A DNA stretch of 64,000 nucleotides from positions 292,542 through 356,541 of the forward strand of contig JAOZOU010000003.1 in NCBI GenBank assembly GCA_029933125.1, written 5' to 3'. The DNA is from a bacterium. GTDB taxonomy: Bacteria > Arandabacterota > Arandabacteria > Arandabacterales > Arandabacteraceae. Under the pieces are notes generated by a model, which worked only from the letters and a program-made list of their open reading frames with translations, was not told where the DNA came from and did not search any database. The position numbers and the translations under genes are program-made. Positions 35,701 to 44,482 of the stretch are shown here, piece after piece. Each line of letters starts with the position of its first letter. The first letter of the stretch is position 1.

Positions 35701-36368
35701 AGTTTGAGCCGCTTCCTTGGGCAAGGAAGGAAACCGAGCTTATTGTATCTCAATGGCGCACGGTAAGTGATGAGCCTGTGAGAGCCTACTTGGGAGAGCA
35801 AGCCACCGAGCAACGCTTTAGGGTAGAAGCTCCTCGATCAAGGATCATCCATCTTGCTACTCATGGCTTCTTCCTTGAAGAGTCCTCACGCCGAAGCTCT
35901 CAGGGCCTCATGACATTTCGCGAGCGAACCCTACCCCATATCAACCCCCTCCTACTTTCAGGTCTTTTGCTGGCTGAGTCTCAAGAGGACACCACGGGTT
36001 CCTCGGCTGGTGAGGATGGTGTTCTCACAGCCTTGGAAGTTAGCACAATGGACCTTTCCGGAGTTGACCTGGTAGTACTTTCCGCTTGCGAGACTGGTCT
36101 TGGAACGGTCGCCCAAGGTGAGGGAATCTATGGTTTGCGCCGTGCCTTCGAAGAGGCTGGAGTACGTACGATAGTGAGTGCACTTTGGGCTGTCCCCGAT
36201 GAACCCACGGCAAGGATAATGAGCCACATGTATCTGAGGGGGGATGAAACCGTCGTTGACAGGCTGCGCAATGCTCAGCTTGAGATGATTGCAGACCTCC
36301 GCAAATCCAATCGTCCTGATCACCCATACTTCTGGGGAGGCTTCATAGCAGCAGGGTCCTGGCACTGA
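32793..36368 (+). CDS. Tandem zinc anti-sigma modules fused to TM, TPRs and a CHAT protease
   Basis: The protein has 1191 aa from GTG 32793 (GGGGGTGA ribosome-binding site, 4 bases before). Two zinc-binding anti-sigma modules come first: H33-x3-C37-x2-C40 and H92-x3-C96-x2-C99. A single membrane helix follows at about 142-161 (PVVTAGLAALALLLLFLLSG). Residues about 270-640 hold kinesin-light-chain-like TPRs (GRYSEAEPLYRKAIEIWRK, GEHP). Residues about 790-1191 form a CHAT caspase-like domain with the expected dyad, H1024 in HLATHGFF and C1099 in LSACETGLG. If the N-terminus is cytoplasmic to hold the sigma factor, the TPR-CHAT part is periplasmic. A signal sensed by the TPRs may trigger cleavage and release of sigma (inference). 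The natural substrate is unknown. Confidence 0.92.
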   Translation: MTSRHECEKVRHLLDAFVVEDLAQDQCEIVQTHLKHCEACSRRVFLLRGLASAIHELDRKDEAQHIASDLIVDIALEPASVPPAKRSQALEHIATCTRCRDEYRLAQKAGHELGLICPGETPSTWFEKFHNAVEKILGRGPIPVVTAGLAALALLLLFLLSGHEGMKTRGLPHPVTVAPHGKTATAEYKVHHLGDWFVLLKQSEREAKAGDTTFARVLLDSAWILAFRDFGAPESSLSLPLLYRWPLQFIDPSDYGRAESLFVYTVRIRSALLGSDSPQLAIHWEVLGRLYDLQLRHRESVEFYKRAVALSEKAPLDSARIAFVRRLAGCLHHLGRYSESQEVLLTAAALSEKFYRRHITESASAAYILAMVYDNLGHNSFDLGRYGEAEGYYHEALEIRKRAKELVPPQDLGASISYFGRIYNALGRYDKAASCFRQAIELRRKGLGDCHPDVASSQINLAWVYEAQGNYAKAESLFKAVLDTRLKTLAPVTPGGAHPGIASSYSSLAAIYTEEGRYSEAEPLYRKAIEIWRKAYGGEHPRSVFTLHDLAYNYEKSGRYGLAESTYACARDVAERTLGEDHPDLAMVLESMSRLLGLERRYGEAAGLAKRALAIQYANFITNAEVLSEMDALSYFGMLAHSLDSYLSCLADASLLEDGDWELGGIILSSKGTILGELFERQRMVFENADSTTKSIAATLRDVRFQLSELRMMGPGHDVSKYQVGVDSLEHLAENLESMLARHSASFRQRQSERQKTWEDMARDVVANLPRDAALVEYERWNYIDPQTERLTPRYLAMVLRKDASPEFVALGDAKPIDDVVATYQAHMERIAKSGRGVGIGDEIEYEEIASRLYNLIWLPIENLIPEGDLTFIVPDGALNLVSFVTLKRPDGKYLIESRRIHYLTTGRDVARLRREDGRNHGLLVMADPAWKPSQGIAEEEGGREVEVPLVASLTLRGPLLPEEYLKGIQFEPLPWARKETELIVSQWRTVSDEPVRAYLGEQATEQRFRVEAPRSRIIHLATHGFFLEESSRRSSQGLMTFRERTLPHINPLLLSGLLLAESQEDTTGSSAGEDGVLTALEVSTMDLSGVDLVVLSACETGLGTVAQGEGIYGLRRAFEEAGVRTIVSALWAVPDEPTARIMSHMYLRGDETVVDRLRNAQLEMIADLRKSNRPDHPYFWGGFIAAGSWH

Positions 36369-36510
36369 ACAAGATTGACTTCCTGCCCTCTTGAATTGAA
36401 ACCCTGAGAAGTGGTGTGAGCAATCACATTGAGGTTTCTCTACTGTCTAAACAAGTTCCAGGATGCAAGCAATTGGGCGGAAATCCTGAGGCAGGCTCTA
36501 AAGTTGTATC

Positions 36511-36587
36511 TGGTCGGGGCGACTGGATTTGAACCAGCGACCACTGGCCCCCCATGCCAGTGCGCTACCAGGCTGCGCCACGCCCCG
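36511..36587 (-). tRNA. tRNA-Pro(GGG)
   Basis: The minus strand shows acceptor CGGGGCG / CGCCCCG, anticodon stem CTGGC/GCCAG with loop ATGGGGG (anticodon GGG), a TTCAAAT T-loop and an encoded CCA. The flanking non-coding stretches 36369-36510 and 36588-36735 hold nothing I can identify. Confidence 0.93.
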
Positions 36588-36735
36588 ACCAACCTCTATT
36601 TGGTATGCTACATCACCGGTGGGAAGGTTTCAAGCGTAAAATGAGATGAGATAATCGAGCTTCGATCAGGCATCACGCGACGAGATTGGCTTTTCACGAA
36701 AGCTCCCTCAAGCCAAAGCCCATGCTCTCAGGTTG

Positions 36736-37083
36736 TTACTTTCCGGATTCAAGGATACGCTTCATCTCGAGGAGATCCTGCTTAAGTGAAGCAATGGTCT
36801 CTGCTATCTTGTTCTTCTTCGCCTTACCTGGATTTGCCTTTGCGGCAAGCAGCTTCTTCCTCGCTCCGGCAATTGTGTAGCCCTCCTCGTATAGCAGCTC
36901 CTTAATCTGTTCGATGAGCTTGATGTCATTAGCTCGATAGATGCGGTTTCCGGCTCTGTTTTTCTTGGGTCTGAGTGCCTTGAATTCCGTTTCCCAGTAG
37001 CGCAGAACATGAGGCTTGACATTCGTCAGTTCAGCAACCTCTGTAATGGAATAGTAAAGCTTGGGTGGTGTCTTCTTGCGCAT
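36736..37083 (-). CDS. MerR-family transcriptional regulator
   Basis: The 115-aa protein has an N-terminal winged helix (YYSITEVAELTNVKPHVLRYWETEF, RIYRANDIKLIEQI) and a short lysine-rich coiled coil instead of an effector domain, as in small MerR proteins of the YyaN/HspR-like subgroup. ATG 37083 has GGAGGGATGAG directly upstream. It is last in the run DUF512-der-plsY-gpsA-merR. Its target is unknown. Confidence 0.92.
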   Translation of the reverse strand: MRKKTPPKLYYSITEVAELTNVKPHVLRYWETEFKALRPKKNRAGNRIYRANDIKLIEQIKELLYEEGYTIAGARKKLLAAKANPGKAKKNKIAETIASLKQDLLEMKRILESGK

Positions 37084-37095
37084 CTCATCCCTCCT

Positions 37096-38109
37096 TCACC
37101 ACCAGATCTCAGGTTTGGGTGGTCTAAGCATAAGGTCAGTCATAGCCTTCTGTGCCGGCTTACCTTCAAAGAGAATCTGGTAAACCTCAGTTGCTATTGG
37201 CATCTCGACTTCATACTTGGTTGCCAGTCCAACAGCACTTCTCGTAGTGCGTACACCTTCGGCTACCATCACCATCTCCGAAAGCACATCATCAAGATTG
37301 CGTCCTTTGCCAATCTCTTCCCCCACATAGCGATTCCTGCTATGGCGAGAGATGCAAGTAGTAATGAGATCACCGATTCCTGCAAGCCCTGAGAAGGTCT
37401 CCTGCCTTGCTCCCATCCTAACACCCAGACGTGTTATTTCAGCAAGCCCACGAGTAAGCAAGGCACCTTTAGTATTGTCACCATAGCCAAGTCCATCACA
37501 CATCCCAGCAGCTATGGCTATTACATTCTTAAGTGCCACACCGACCTCCACCCCAATCACATCGGGATTGGTATAGACCCTGAAACGGGGTGTCATAAAT
37601 ATGTCCTGAACTTCACGGGCGGTTGACTCACTATATGACGCTGCCACCACAGTGGTTGGGATCTGACGACTTACCTCCTCAGCATGGCTCGGACCAACAA
37701 GAGCAGCAATCCGCTCCCTTTCAATTCCTGTTACCTCCTCAATCACTTCTGACATACGCTTGAGAGTGCCCTCCTCGATACCTTTGGTTGCAATAACGAC
37801 TATCTCATCACCACGGAGCAAAGATTTAAGCAATTTGGCTGTTCCTCGCAGACCATGCGATGGGACTGCAAAAACCACAACATTGTTTCCGTGCTTGGCT
37901 TTCTCAATATCTGGAGTGATGAGAATCTTCTCATCAATGTGGATACCAGGTAGCATATCTTTGTTCTCACGGTCCTTGCTCATAGCAGCTGCCCTTTCGA
38001 CAACAACTTCCCAGATTGTAACCCTATGTCCTTTCGCATTTAGCAAGACCGCAAGTGTGGTTCCCCAGCTACCCCCTCCCAAGACAACTATGTTACGAGG
38101 CTTATCCAT
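37096..38109 (-). CDS. gpsA: NAD(P)H-dependent glycerol-3-phosphate dehydrogenase
   Basis: The 337-aa protein has the dinucleotide site VLGGGSWGTTLAVLL, the catalytic lysine region GVALKNVIAIAAGMCDGL, and NTKGALLTRGLAEI. It makes sn-glycerol 3-phosphate for phospholipids, and sits 2 bp after plsY, which encodes the next pathway step. Confidence 0.97.
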   Translation of the reverse strand: MDKPRNIVVLGGGSWGTTLAVLLNAKGHRVTIWEVVVERAAAMSKDRENKDMLPGIHIDEKILITPDIEKAKHGNNVVVFAVPSHGLRGTAKLLKSLLRGDEIVVIATKGIEEGTLKRMSEVIEEVTGIERERIAALVGPSHAEEVSRQIPTTVVAASYSESTAREVQDIFMTPRFRVYTNPDVIGVEVGVALKNVIAIAAGMCDGLGYGDNTKGALLTRGLAEITRLGVRMGARQETFSGLAGIGDLITTCISRHSRNRYVGEEIGKGRNLDDVLSEMVMVAEGVRTTRSAVGLATKYEVEMPIATEVYQILFEGKPAQKAMTDLMLRPPKPEIWW

Positions 38110-38111
38110 AC

Positions 38112-38735
38112 TTACCTATTTTCCCCCAGTGCTATTTTGTTTTCCGTACCCCTTGCAAGCCGTCTTATGTTTGCCCTATGACGGATGATGACTATCGCAG
38201 CGACAGCAAGGGCGAGATAGAAAACAGGATCTTGACTTGCCTGTTTTGAGCCCAGAAGACCTACAAGAATGGGCAGCGCAACAGCCCCGCAGATTGATCC
38301 AAGTGAGACGTATCTTGAAACTGCAACAACAATTGCCCATATCGCAAGGCATATACCTGTTGCTGCAGGATTGAGTCCAAGGAATACGCCAACCCCACTC
38401 GCAACTCCCTTTCCACCTCTCAGTCTGAGGAAGATGCTTGCGACCGCACCGAGGATGACGGCAAGACCACACAGAAGCGTCAAAGTGGAAACCTGCCAGC
38501 TTCGTGTCCCAATCATAGATACGAGGCGAGTGCCAGCAAACCCTTTGGCGACGTCGAGGGCAAACACGCCAAGCGCAACCCTCAATCCCAAAGCTCTGAA
38601 GACATTGGTCGCGCCGACATTACCGCTACCGACTTTTCTTAAGTCAATGCCTCTGGCTCGGGCAACAATAAAGCCAAAAGGGATCGATCCGACAAGGTAA
38701 GCTATCCCGACGGACACTATGGCTTCTACTGTCAT
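38112..38735 (-). CDS. plsY: Acyl-phosphate glycerol-3-phosphate acyltransferase
   Basis: The 207-aa membrane protein has the three PlsY loops: YLVGSIPFGFIVAR with RKVGSGNVGATN, RLRGGKGVAS, and RYVSLGSICGA / RHRANIRRL near the end. It acylates glycerol-3-phosphate at position 1 using acyl phosphate. Its start overlaps der by 4 bp. Confidence 0.97.
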   Translation of the reverse strand: MTVEAIVSVGIAYLVGSIPFGFIVARARGIDLRKVGSGNVGATNVFRALGLRVALGVFALDVAKGFAGTRLVSMIGTRSWQVSTLTLLCGLAVILGAVASIFLRLRGGKGVASGVGVFLGLNPAATGICLAIWAIVVAVSRYVSLGSICGAVALPILVGLLGSKQASQDPVFYLALAVAAIVIIRHRANIRRLARGTENKIALGENR

Positions 38736-40063
38736 TCGCTCTTCCTCACTCTCAGCCTGATTGGACAGCCCTGGAATGGATAGAGCTGGCGTATCTGTCT
38801 CTCGATAAAACGCAAATAGCTATCACTGAAGAAATCAGGATGATTAACAAAGAGGGTAAAGGTAGGAGGTTTGCTACCTGTCTGCGCAACGTAGTAAACC
38901 TTCGGGAAGCGTCTACCCCCTTTCGCCCTTGGCGGTTTTCTTGATACTGCTGGAAGAAGTGCGCGGTTGAGGGGACCCGTGGGTATGCGGGTATCGCGGG
39001 CTTTATGAACTTCAAAACATAGCCTCACCAGTTCGTCAAGCCCTTCGCCAGTTCGGCAAGAGGTAAACACAACAGGAACATAGCGTATGTGACGCAAGCG
39101 TCTGGCTGTCGTCTCAAGCAGGAATTTCCTCTCAGCCTCATCCACGAGATCGGCCTTGTTCCAATCTATGACAAGACCCTTGCCTGAACGCTCAACATAG
39201 CTTGCGATGGTAAGATCCTGCTTGGCAATCTCAGCGCCGCAGTCAAGCATGAGGACGACAACATCAGAACGATCAATGGATCTTATGGTTCGCAGGTTCG
39301 CGTACTTCTCGAGGTCAGTCTTAGCCCTTGATTTGCGTCTTAGCCCGGCAGTATCAACGAGGCACAGATTTCCAAATGCTGTATCTATGTGGGTATCAAT
39401 CGAGTCGCGTGTTGTACCAGGTTGGTCATCAACAATCACAGTCTCAGTGCCCGCCAGACGATTAACAAGCGATGACTTCCCAACGTTAGGCCTGCCCACT
39501 ATGGATATTGAAGCAACCTCAAGTTCCTGTGTTTCCACATCCGGGAGCCTCCTGGCTATGTTGTCGAGGAGTTCACCAATGTTTGTTCCATGCTCAGCCG
39601 AGATTTGAACGAATTCCCCGAGGCCAAGTTCGTAGGCTTCAAGGGCTTTCTCTCTGGCAAGGTTGGTATCAATCTTATTTGCTACGAGTATGTATTGCTT
39701 GTTCCTCCTGCGTATTACCTCAGCAATCTCATGGTCAAGGGCGGTAATACCTGAGTTGAGATCAACTACGAAGACAACCAGTGTTGCCTCGTCGATGGCA
39801 GTTTCGACTTGCCGCTTGACAAGTGCCTCAAGGGGGTGCTTGGGATCAACAATGAGCCCTCCTGTGTCGACGACAAAGAAGCGCTTGTTGCGCCAGGTAG
39901 TCTCCTTGTAATTACGATCGCGTGTGACACCAGGTTCATCATCCACAATAGCTATTCTTCCTCTGACGAGACGATTGAAGAGCGTGGACTTACCGACATT
40001 TGGACGTCCAACTATTGCCACGACCGGAAGGTCACGATACAAGGACTTTGGCTTCTCACTCAT
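38732..40063 (-). CDS. der: Ribosome-assembly GTPase Der (EngA)
   Basis: ATG 40063 is chosen because it gives 443 aa and starts just before the first G domain; upstream in-frame starts lie deep inside the DUF512 gene. Two G domains are present (VAIVGRPNVGKSTLFNRLVR and ISIVGRPNVGKSSLVNRLAG), each with DTAG/DTGG motifs, followed by a KH-like C-terminus. It assists 50S subunit assembly. An 8-bp overlap couples it to the DUF512 gene. Confidence 0.97.
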   Translation of the reverse strand: MSEKPKSLYRDLPVVAIVGRPNVGKSTLFNRLVRGRIAIVDDEPGVTRDRNYKETTWRNKRFFVVDTGGLIVDPKHPLEALVKRQVETAIDEATLVVFVVDLNSGITALDHEIAEVIRRRNKQYILVANKIDTNLAREKALEAYELGLGEFVQISAEHGTNIGELLDNIARRLPDVETQELEVASISIVGRPNVGKSSLVNRLAGTETVIVDDQPGTTRDSIDTHIDTAFGNLCLVDTAGLRRKSRAKTDLEKYANLRTIRSIDRSDVVVLMLDCGAEIAKQDLTIASYVERSGKGLVIDWNKADLVDEAERKFLLETTARRLRHIRYVPVVFTSCRTGEGLDELVRLCFEVHKARDTRIPTGPLNRALLPAVSRKPPRAKGGRRFPKVYYVAQTGSKPPTFTLFVNHPDFFSDSYLRFIERQIRQLYPFQGCPIRLRVRKSE

Positions 40064-41402
40064 CACGGGGTCTCGGTCCATGCAAACGTTCATAGATTTT
40101 CTCCAGAGTCCTATCCGCTTCATAATCACCAAGAATAACTGGGACTCCGATTGCTCTCTCGAGCTCATCACAAGTGAGGTCATCTATTAGCAAACCGCTA
40201 TCATTGATAACATTCGGGGGTAAAACCACCGCATCGTAGCGATTCATGCCCTTAAGGGCCTGTAGGATATCCCTGCCGCTCAAGAGCCCACTAACCGTAA
40301 CACTCCTGCCGAAAAGGGTATTGTCCAGTGCTCGAACTTCGCATGATATACCTTCATCCCCAAGAATCTTTGCAAAATCCTCTATATAGCGGTGTGAAGC
40401 CCTGCCCGTTACGAGCACAAGATGCTTACCTGAGAGGGCGTAAGGGATCTTAAGGTGCTTGAGGCTTTCGAGCCAAACACGCAACATACCCACACCATTT
40501 TCAAGCTGAGGATAATCATCGTAATAGTCAGCCTCAGGAATGGGGACCGAAGCCAGCTCAAAAATCTCATCCGATGCATAGACCACTCCCCTCCCGATTT
40601 CACTCCTCATAGCCTCGTGGTTTCGAGCGACAAGCTCAACTATGTCGCGGGCCTCACGCGTACTCAAGGATCTAAGCTTGGGCAGGCCGAGGCGATGGCG
40701 TGTAAGGCCAACGGGGACTATACTCAGCGAAAGGACATATGTATGACGAGATGTTAGGTCAGCAATTGTACGCTCTAAAACCAAGCCATCATTGTAGCCA
40801 GGGACAACAACAGCCTGGGTGTGGAATCTTATACCTCTTTTGCCAAAGCGGTCGAGGACATTGAGAATTGGCTCACGCTGCTTCCTACCAAGAAGCGAAT
40901 CCCTTACATCGGGATCTGTGGCATGAACTGAGACATAAAGTGGTGAAAGGCGCAGTTCGAAGATGCGCTTTTCATCCTCAGCCGTGAGGTTGCCAAGTGT
41001 GATATAGTTTCCGTGAAGGAAAGAAAGACGGTAGTCCTCATCCTTCACATAGAGCTCAGGACGAAGACCGGGGCCAAGTTGATCTATGAAACAGAATATA
41101 CACTTGTTGGTGCACTGTTTGGGTTTGCCTGTCTCGAGAACAAGGCCTGTCTCGGCACCGCTGGCGCGCTTGATTTCCACTTTGCGACTGACCCCATTTC
41201 TTTCAAGCGTGAGCACTTGCATATCACCGAATGAGCTCAGATAGAGGTCAAGAAAATCCTTTATGGGTTTGCCACTTACGCTGACTACTCTGTCTCCAGG
41301 CTGAATTCCAGCTCTTTGGGCTGGCGAGTCCTTTAGGACGAAGGCAACGACGGCTCCGGCTGGATTTCCTCCCTCATCTCCAATGTTCTGAGGGAGGGAC
41401 AT
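40056..41402 (-). CDS. PDZ-radical SAM protein with DUF512
   Basis: The 448-aa protein begins with a PDZ-like domain (VLKDSPAQRAGIQPGDRVVSVSGKPI). It then has the radical-SAM triad C97-x3-C101-x2-C104 (CTNKCIFCFIDQL), the family stretch LSFLHGNYITLGNL and the DUF512 C-terminal half. ATG 41402 has GGAGGA upstream. The family is often found beside der, as here, but its reaction is not known. Confidence 0.92.
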   Translation of the reverse strand: MSLPQNIGDEGGNPAGAVVAFVLKDSPAQRAGIQPGDRVVSVSGKPIKDFLDLYLSSFGDMQVLTLERNGVSRKVEIKRASGAETGLVLETGKPKQCTNKCIFCFIDQLGPGLRPELYVKDEDYRLSFLHGNYITLGNLTAEDEKRIFELRLSPLYVSVHATDPDVRDSLLGRKQREPILNVLDRFGKRGIRFHTQAVVVPGYNDGLVLERTIADLTSRHTYVLSLSIVPVGLTRHRLGLPKLRSLSTREARDIVELVARNHEAMRSEIGRGVVYASDEIFELASVPIPEADYYDDYPQLENGVGMLRVWLESLKHLKIPYALSGKHLVLVTGRASHRYIEDFAKILGDEGISCEVRALDNTLFGRSVTVSGLLSGRDILQALKGMNRYDAVVLPPNVINDSGLLIDDLTCDELERAIGVPVILGDYEADRTLEKIYERLHGPRPRDE

Positions 41403-41421
41403 AGCTTCCTCCAGAGCTATA

Positions 41422-41496
41422 TGGAGCGGGCAACGGGATTCGAACCCGCGACCCTCAGCTTGGGAAGCTGATACTCTACCACTGAGTTATGCCCGC
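41422..41496 (-). tRNA. tRNA-Gly(CCC)
   Basis: The minus strand folds with acceptor GCGGGCA / TGCCCGC, anticodon loop TTCCCAA (anticodon CCC), T-loop TTCGAAT and encoded CCA. It lies between the DnaE2-like gene and the DUF512 gene. Confidence 0.95.
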
Positions 41497-41569
41497 TCGA
41501 CAAGCGTTTTTGGTATCACCACTTCAATTCGCCTAACTTGTGAAACCATAACAAACTGCAGGAATCAGG

Positions 41570-44482
41570 TCAAGCTAAATCTGACATGGCTTGTCTCATA
41601 GGCAGCTTCTCGATGTGATTGATATGCCATGAGAGGCAACCATGCCTTCGAGATGGCCTTGCTCTAGCGCGATAGGCCTGCCCTATCTCGAGAGCCAATC
41701 TATGGCAACTTGCTGGGAGAAGGCACTCATGGGTACCGTCGGGATTATCGAGTGTGAGGAAGTAGAGCCGCTTACCGCCAGCCTCGTAGGGTCTTACCGC
41801 TGCAAGCAATCCCTCAATGTAGCGCTCGCCAGCCGGCTGGCTGGGACTGGCTGGAGTTCCGTCGGATTCGAAGAGAACCAGGGGATGGGCGTCTGGGAGA
41901 AAGCCAAGCGTGGCGTATTGCATGCGATACTTAGTAATCTGATCGAGCTCCCTTATGGTGATTGGGCTTTCGACCCTACCGAGAGCAAAGGCGGGCTGGT
42001 CAACGTTGCCAGGACTTGCCTTCGCAGCCAGATATGTCGCAAAAGCACCTGAGCGCAAAGGTTCGATTTCGTCGAAGGCACCACTTGCAACCAGCGCAGT
42101 CACCTCATCGCGGCTAGCGCGAATGCGGATTGCAAAATCGAGGAGCGACTCAAATGGCCTTCGCTCGCGCTCGGACAAAATAGCCTCGATAAGTGAAGAT
42201 GATAGATGCTTGATACTCCCCAGCCCCGTACGGATGGCACCCTTTACTACCGCAAAGTCCATATCGGAAAAATTGATGTCCGGTGGTAGGATCTCTATTC
42301 CCAGCCTTCGGGCTTCATTGACATGCACCCATTTTGGATACATGCCGGCATGATTCCTCAGAACCGCAGCATAGAACTCCACAGGATGATTAGCCTTGAG
42401 GTATGCCGTTGCATGGGCAAGGAGTGCATAGGATGCAGCATGAGCCTTCGAAAAAGCATACGTTGCGAAACGCTTAAGATATTCCCATATCTCGAGAGCT
42501 TTTTGATGGGCGTAGCCTGCACTCACAATAAGTGATATGAAGTGCTCGCGTGCAATCTCGGGAGCTTGCTTTATCTCCCTCCGCAGAATGTCGGCTTGGG
42601 CAAGACTGATACGTGCATGGTTTGCTATGGTTCGCATCACATCTTCTTCGTAGACGAGGCATTGAAAACCTTTGCGCGATGGTTTGATTTGCGTCGCTCG
42701 CTCCTTGACCATAGCCTGCTTCATACCGCATGCGGTCGGGCCTGGGCGCACAAGAGCAAGGGCGAGTGTGATATCATCGAGCGTTTGGGCTTTGAGCATC
42801 TTGAGCAATGTTCGCATCGCAGGCGACTCGAGTTGAAAGCAGCTTAGTGTCCTTCCCTCTCTCAAGAGTTTTGCTGTTTGCTCATCATTAATGTTTGTAA
42901 GATTTACCGGGGATTTGCCAATGCTTGCTGCGGTTTCATCAATGATGGAAAGAGCACGATTGCCGAGGAGGTCGATTTTTACGAGCCCCATTTTCTCGAT
43001 GGCATGCATATCAAACTGAGTTATCTGGATGCCCTTGGGAGCCATTTCAAGAGGTGTGTAATGCGTTAGGCGGCGGTCGGCAATCACTATGCCGCCACAG
43101 TGGACGCTTGTGTGATGGGGAAAGCCGACAATGTGCATAGCAACAGTTGCGATTGCATGCCTTGTTCTGGAGGGGAGCTCTGGCCTTATGTGTCCTAGCG
43201 CATCTGCTATGATTTTAGAATCACCATGTGAAGGCAACCTTCTGGCAAGAGCCTGGCTCTCATAGGGACTCAGCCCGAAAACCTTGGCAACCTCACGTGC
43301 CGCCGACCGCAGCTCGAAACGAGCGTGGGTTCCCACCATGGCTGTGCGTTCCCTCCCAAAGCGCCTGTAGACATAAGCGATAACCTCGTCTCTGCGCTGC
43401 CAGCAAATGTCAATGTCGAGGTCAGGATAATCAGGTCGGTGTTCATTGAGGAAGCGTTCAAAGAGCAGACGCTCTTTGATAGGATCAACATGGGTTATAC
43501 CGAGAAGATAGGCTACGATTGAGCCAGCTCCTGAGCCACGCCCTGCAACCCCAATCCCATTCGTCTTTGCAAAATCGACGATATCCTTGACGATGAGAAA
43601 ATAGTCGGTGAAACCAAGGTCTCGGATTATGGAGAGTTCCTTATCAAGCCGCCTCTTGGCTCGCCGTGAGCGATACTTGGCACGCAGGGCACGGTAGCAC
43701 GCGCTCCGGAGTTTAGCAAATGCCTTCTCCTGGGATCGCTCGAGTTGCGGGAAGTGGAGTTTGCCGATCCCAAGGTCGAGGTCCACCATGGATGTAACCT
43801 CGAGGGTCTCACGCAGAAGCTCTGGTGTCTGACTGAACATTTTCTCCAGCTGCAAGCAGGCACTCAGTGAGGCATCTTTGACTTCAAGCCTGACGTTCGC
43901 CACGAGTGCCTTATCGTGAATGCTCTTGAGAACGCGTGCTACAATTTCGTCCTGGGGGCGAAGGAAACGCACATCCCAGCTAGCAAGAGCCTTGATCTCA
44001 AGTCTTGATCTTGCCCTGAGGAGACTGCGTATCTCAGATGACTTGAGCCGATTGGCTATTATCTCAAGCCACACTCTTTTGCTACCAACGATCGCCAAGA
44101 TCTGCTCTGCAAGATCTGCATCCGATGTAAGGACAGCAATGCCCTGGGAGTGCTGTTGGAGCGTCTCCAGAAGTGAGGCTGAGGGGTTGAGATGACGTTG
44201 GGTAATGATCCCACACAGGTTGGAATAGCCTCTACCCGAGAGAGCAATGATCCCGAGTCTTACGCTACCGAAGGTTACTTCAGCACCTATCAGTGGCTTG
44301 ATTCCATTTGCTAAAGCACTCTCATAGAATTCCACTGCTCCGTAAAGATTGTTGCAATCGAGCAGAGCTGCGGCACTTAAGCCGAGCTTGCGGAGCTCAC
44401 GAGGTAACTTGCTAGGTGGAATTGTTGCCATCAGGCGACTCTGGTTACTTCGTAAGCGAAGGGGTACGAAGTATAAAGCCAT
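41570..44482 (-). CDS. DnaE2-like C-family DNA polymerase with degenerate PHP domain
   Basis: The protein has 970 aa from ATG 44482 (GTG 44491 possible). The palm aspartates are visible in PDYPDLDIDICWQRRDEVIAYV and GLVKIDLLGNRALSI. Fingers and helix-hairpin-helix regions follow (FATYAFSKAHAASYALLAHATAYLKANHP), then a short OB-like C-terminus. The N-terminal PHP motif that normally reads HLHVHS is here PLRLRS, so its metal site and any PHP-exonuclease proofreading are probably lost. The position after lexA and dinB, the reduced length and the lost PHP residues indicate an error-prone DnaE2/ImuC rather than the replicative enzyme. Confidence 0.88.
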   Translation of the reverse strand: MALYFVPLRLRSNQSRLMATIPPSKLPRELRKLGLSAAALLDCNNLYGAVEFYESALANGIKPLIGAEVTFGSVRLGIIALSGRGYSNLCGIITQRHLNPSASLLETLQQHSQGIAVLTSDADLAEQILAIVGSKRVWLEIIANRLKSSEIRSLLRARSRLEIKALASWDVRFLRPQDEIVARVLKSIHDKALVANVRLEVKDASLSACLQLEKMFSQTPELLRETLEVTSMVDLDLGIGKLHFPQLERSQEKAFAKLRSACYRALRAKYRSRRAKRRLDKELSIIRDLGFTDYFLIVKDIVDFAKTNGIGVAGRGSGAGSIVAYLLGITHVDPIKERLLFERFLNEHRPDYPDLDIDICWQRRDEVIAYVYRRFGRERTAMVGTHARFELRSAAREVAKVFGLSPYESQALARRLPSHGDSKIIADALGHIRPELPSRTRHAIATVAMHIVGFPHHTSVHCGGIVIADRRLTHYTPLEMAPKGIQITQFDMHAIEKMGLVKIDLLGNRALSIIDETAASIGKSPVNLTNINDEQTAKLLREGRTLSCFQLESPAMRTLLKMLKAQTLDDITLALALVRPGPTACGMKQAMVKERATQIKPSRKGFQCLVYEEDVMRTIANHARISLAQADILRREIKQAPEIAREHFISLIVSAGYAHQKALEIWEYLKRFATYAFSKAHAASYALLAHATAYLKANHPVEFYAAVLRNHAGMYPKWVHVNEARRLGIEILPPDINFSDMDFAVVKGAIRTGLGSIKHLSSSLIEAILSERERRPFESLLDFAIRIRASRDEVTALVASGAFDEIEPLRSGAFATYLAAKASPGNVDQPAFALGRVESPITIRELDQITKYRMQYATLGFLPDAHPLVLFESDGTPASPSQPAGERYIEGLLAAVRPYEAGGKRLYFLTLDNPDGTHECLLPASCHRLALEIGQAYRARARPSRRHGCLSWHINHIEKLPMRQAMSDLA

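Noticed and set aside
36429..36644. Plus-strand ORF containing a [18 protein letters not shown] stretch
   Set aside because: This is the well-known false translation of the reverse complement of a tRNA-Pro gene.
40064..40183. N-terminally extended Der starting inside the DUF512 gene
   Set aside because: It would overlap by over 120 bp and add a non-conserved segment; ATG 40063 fits the family length.
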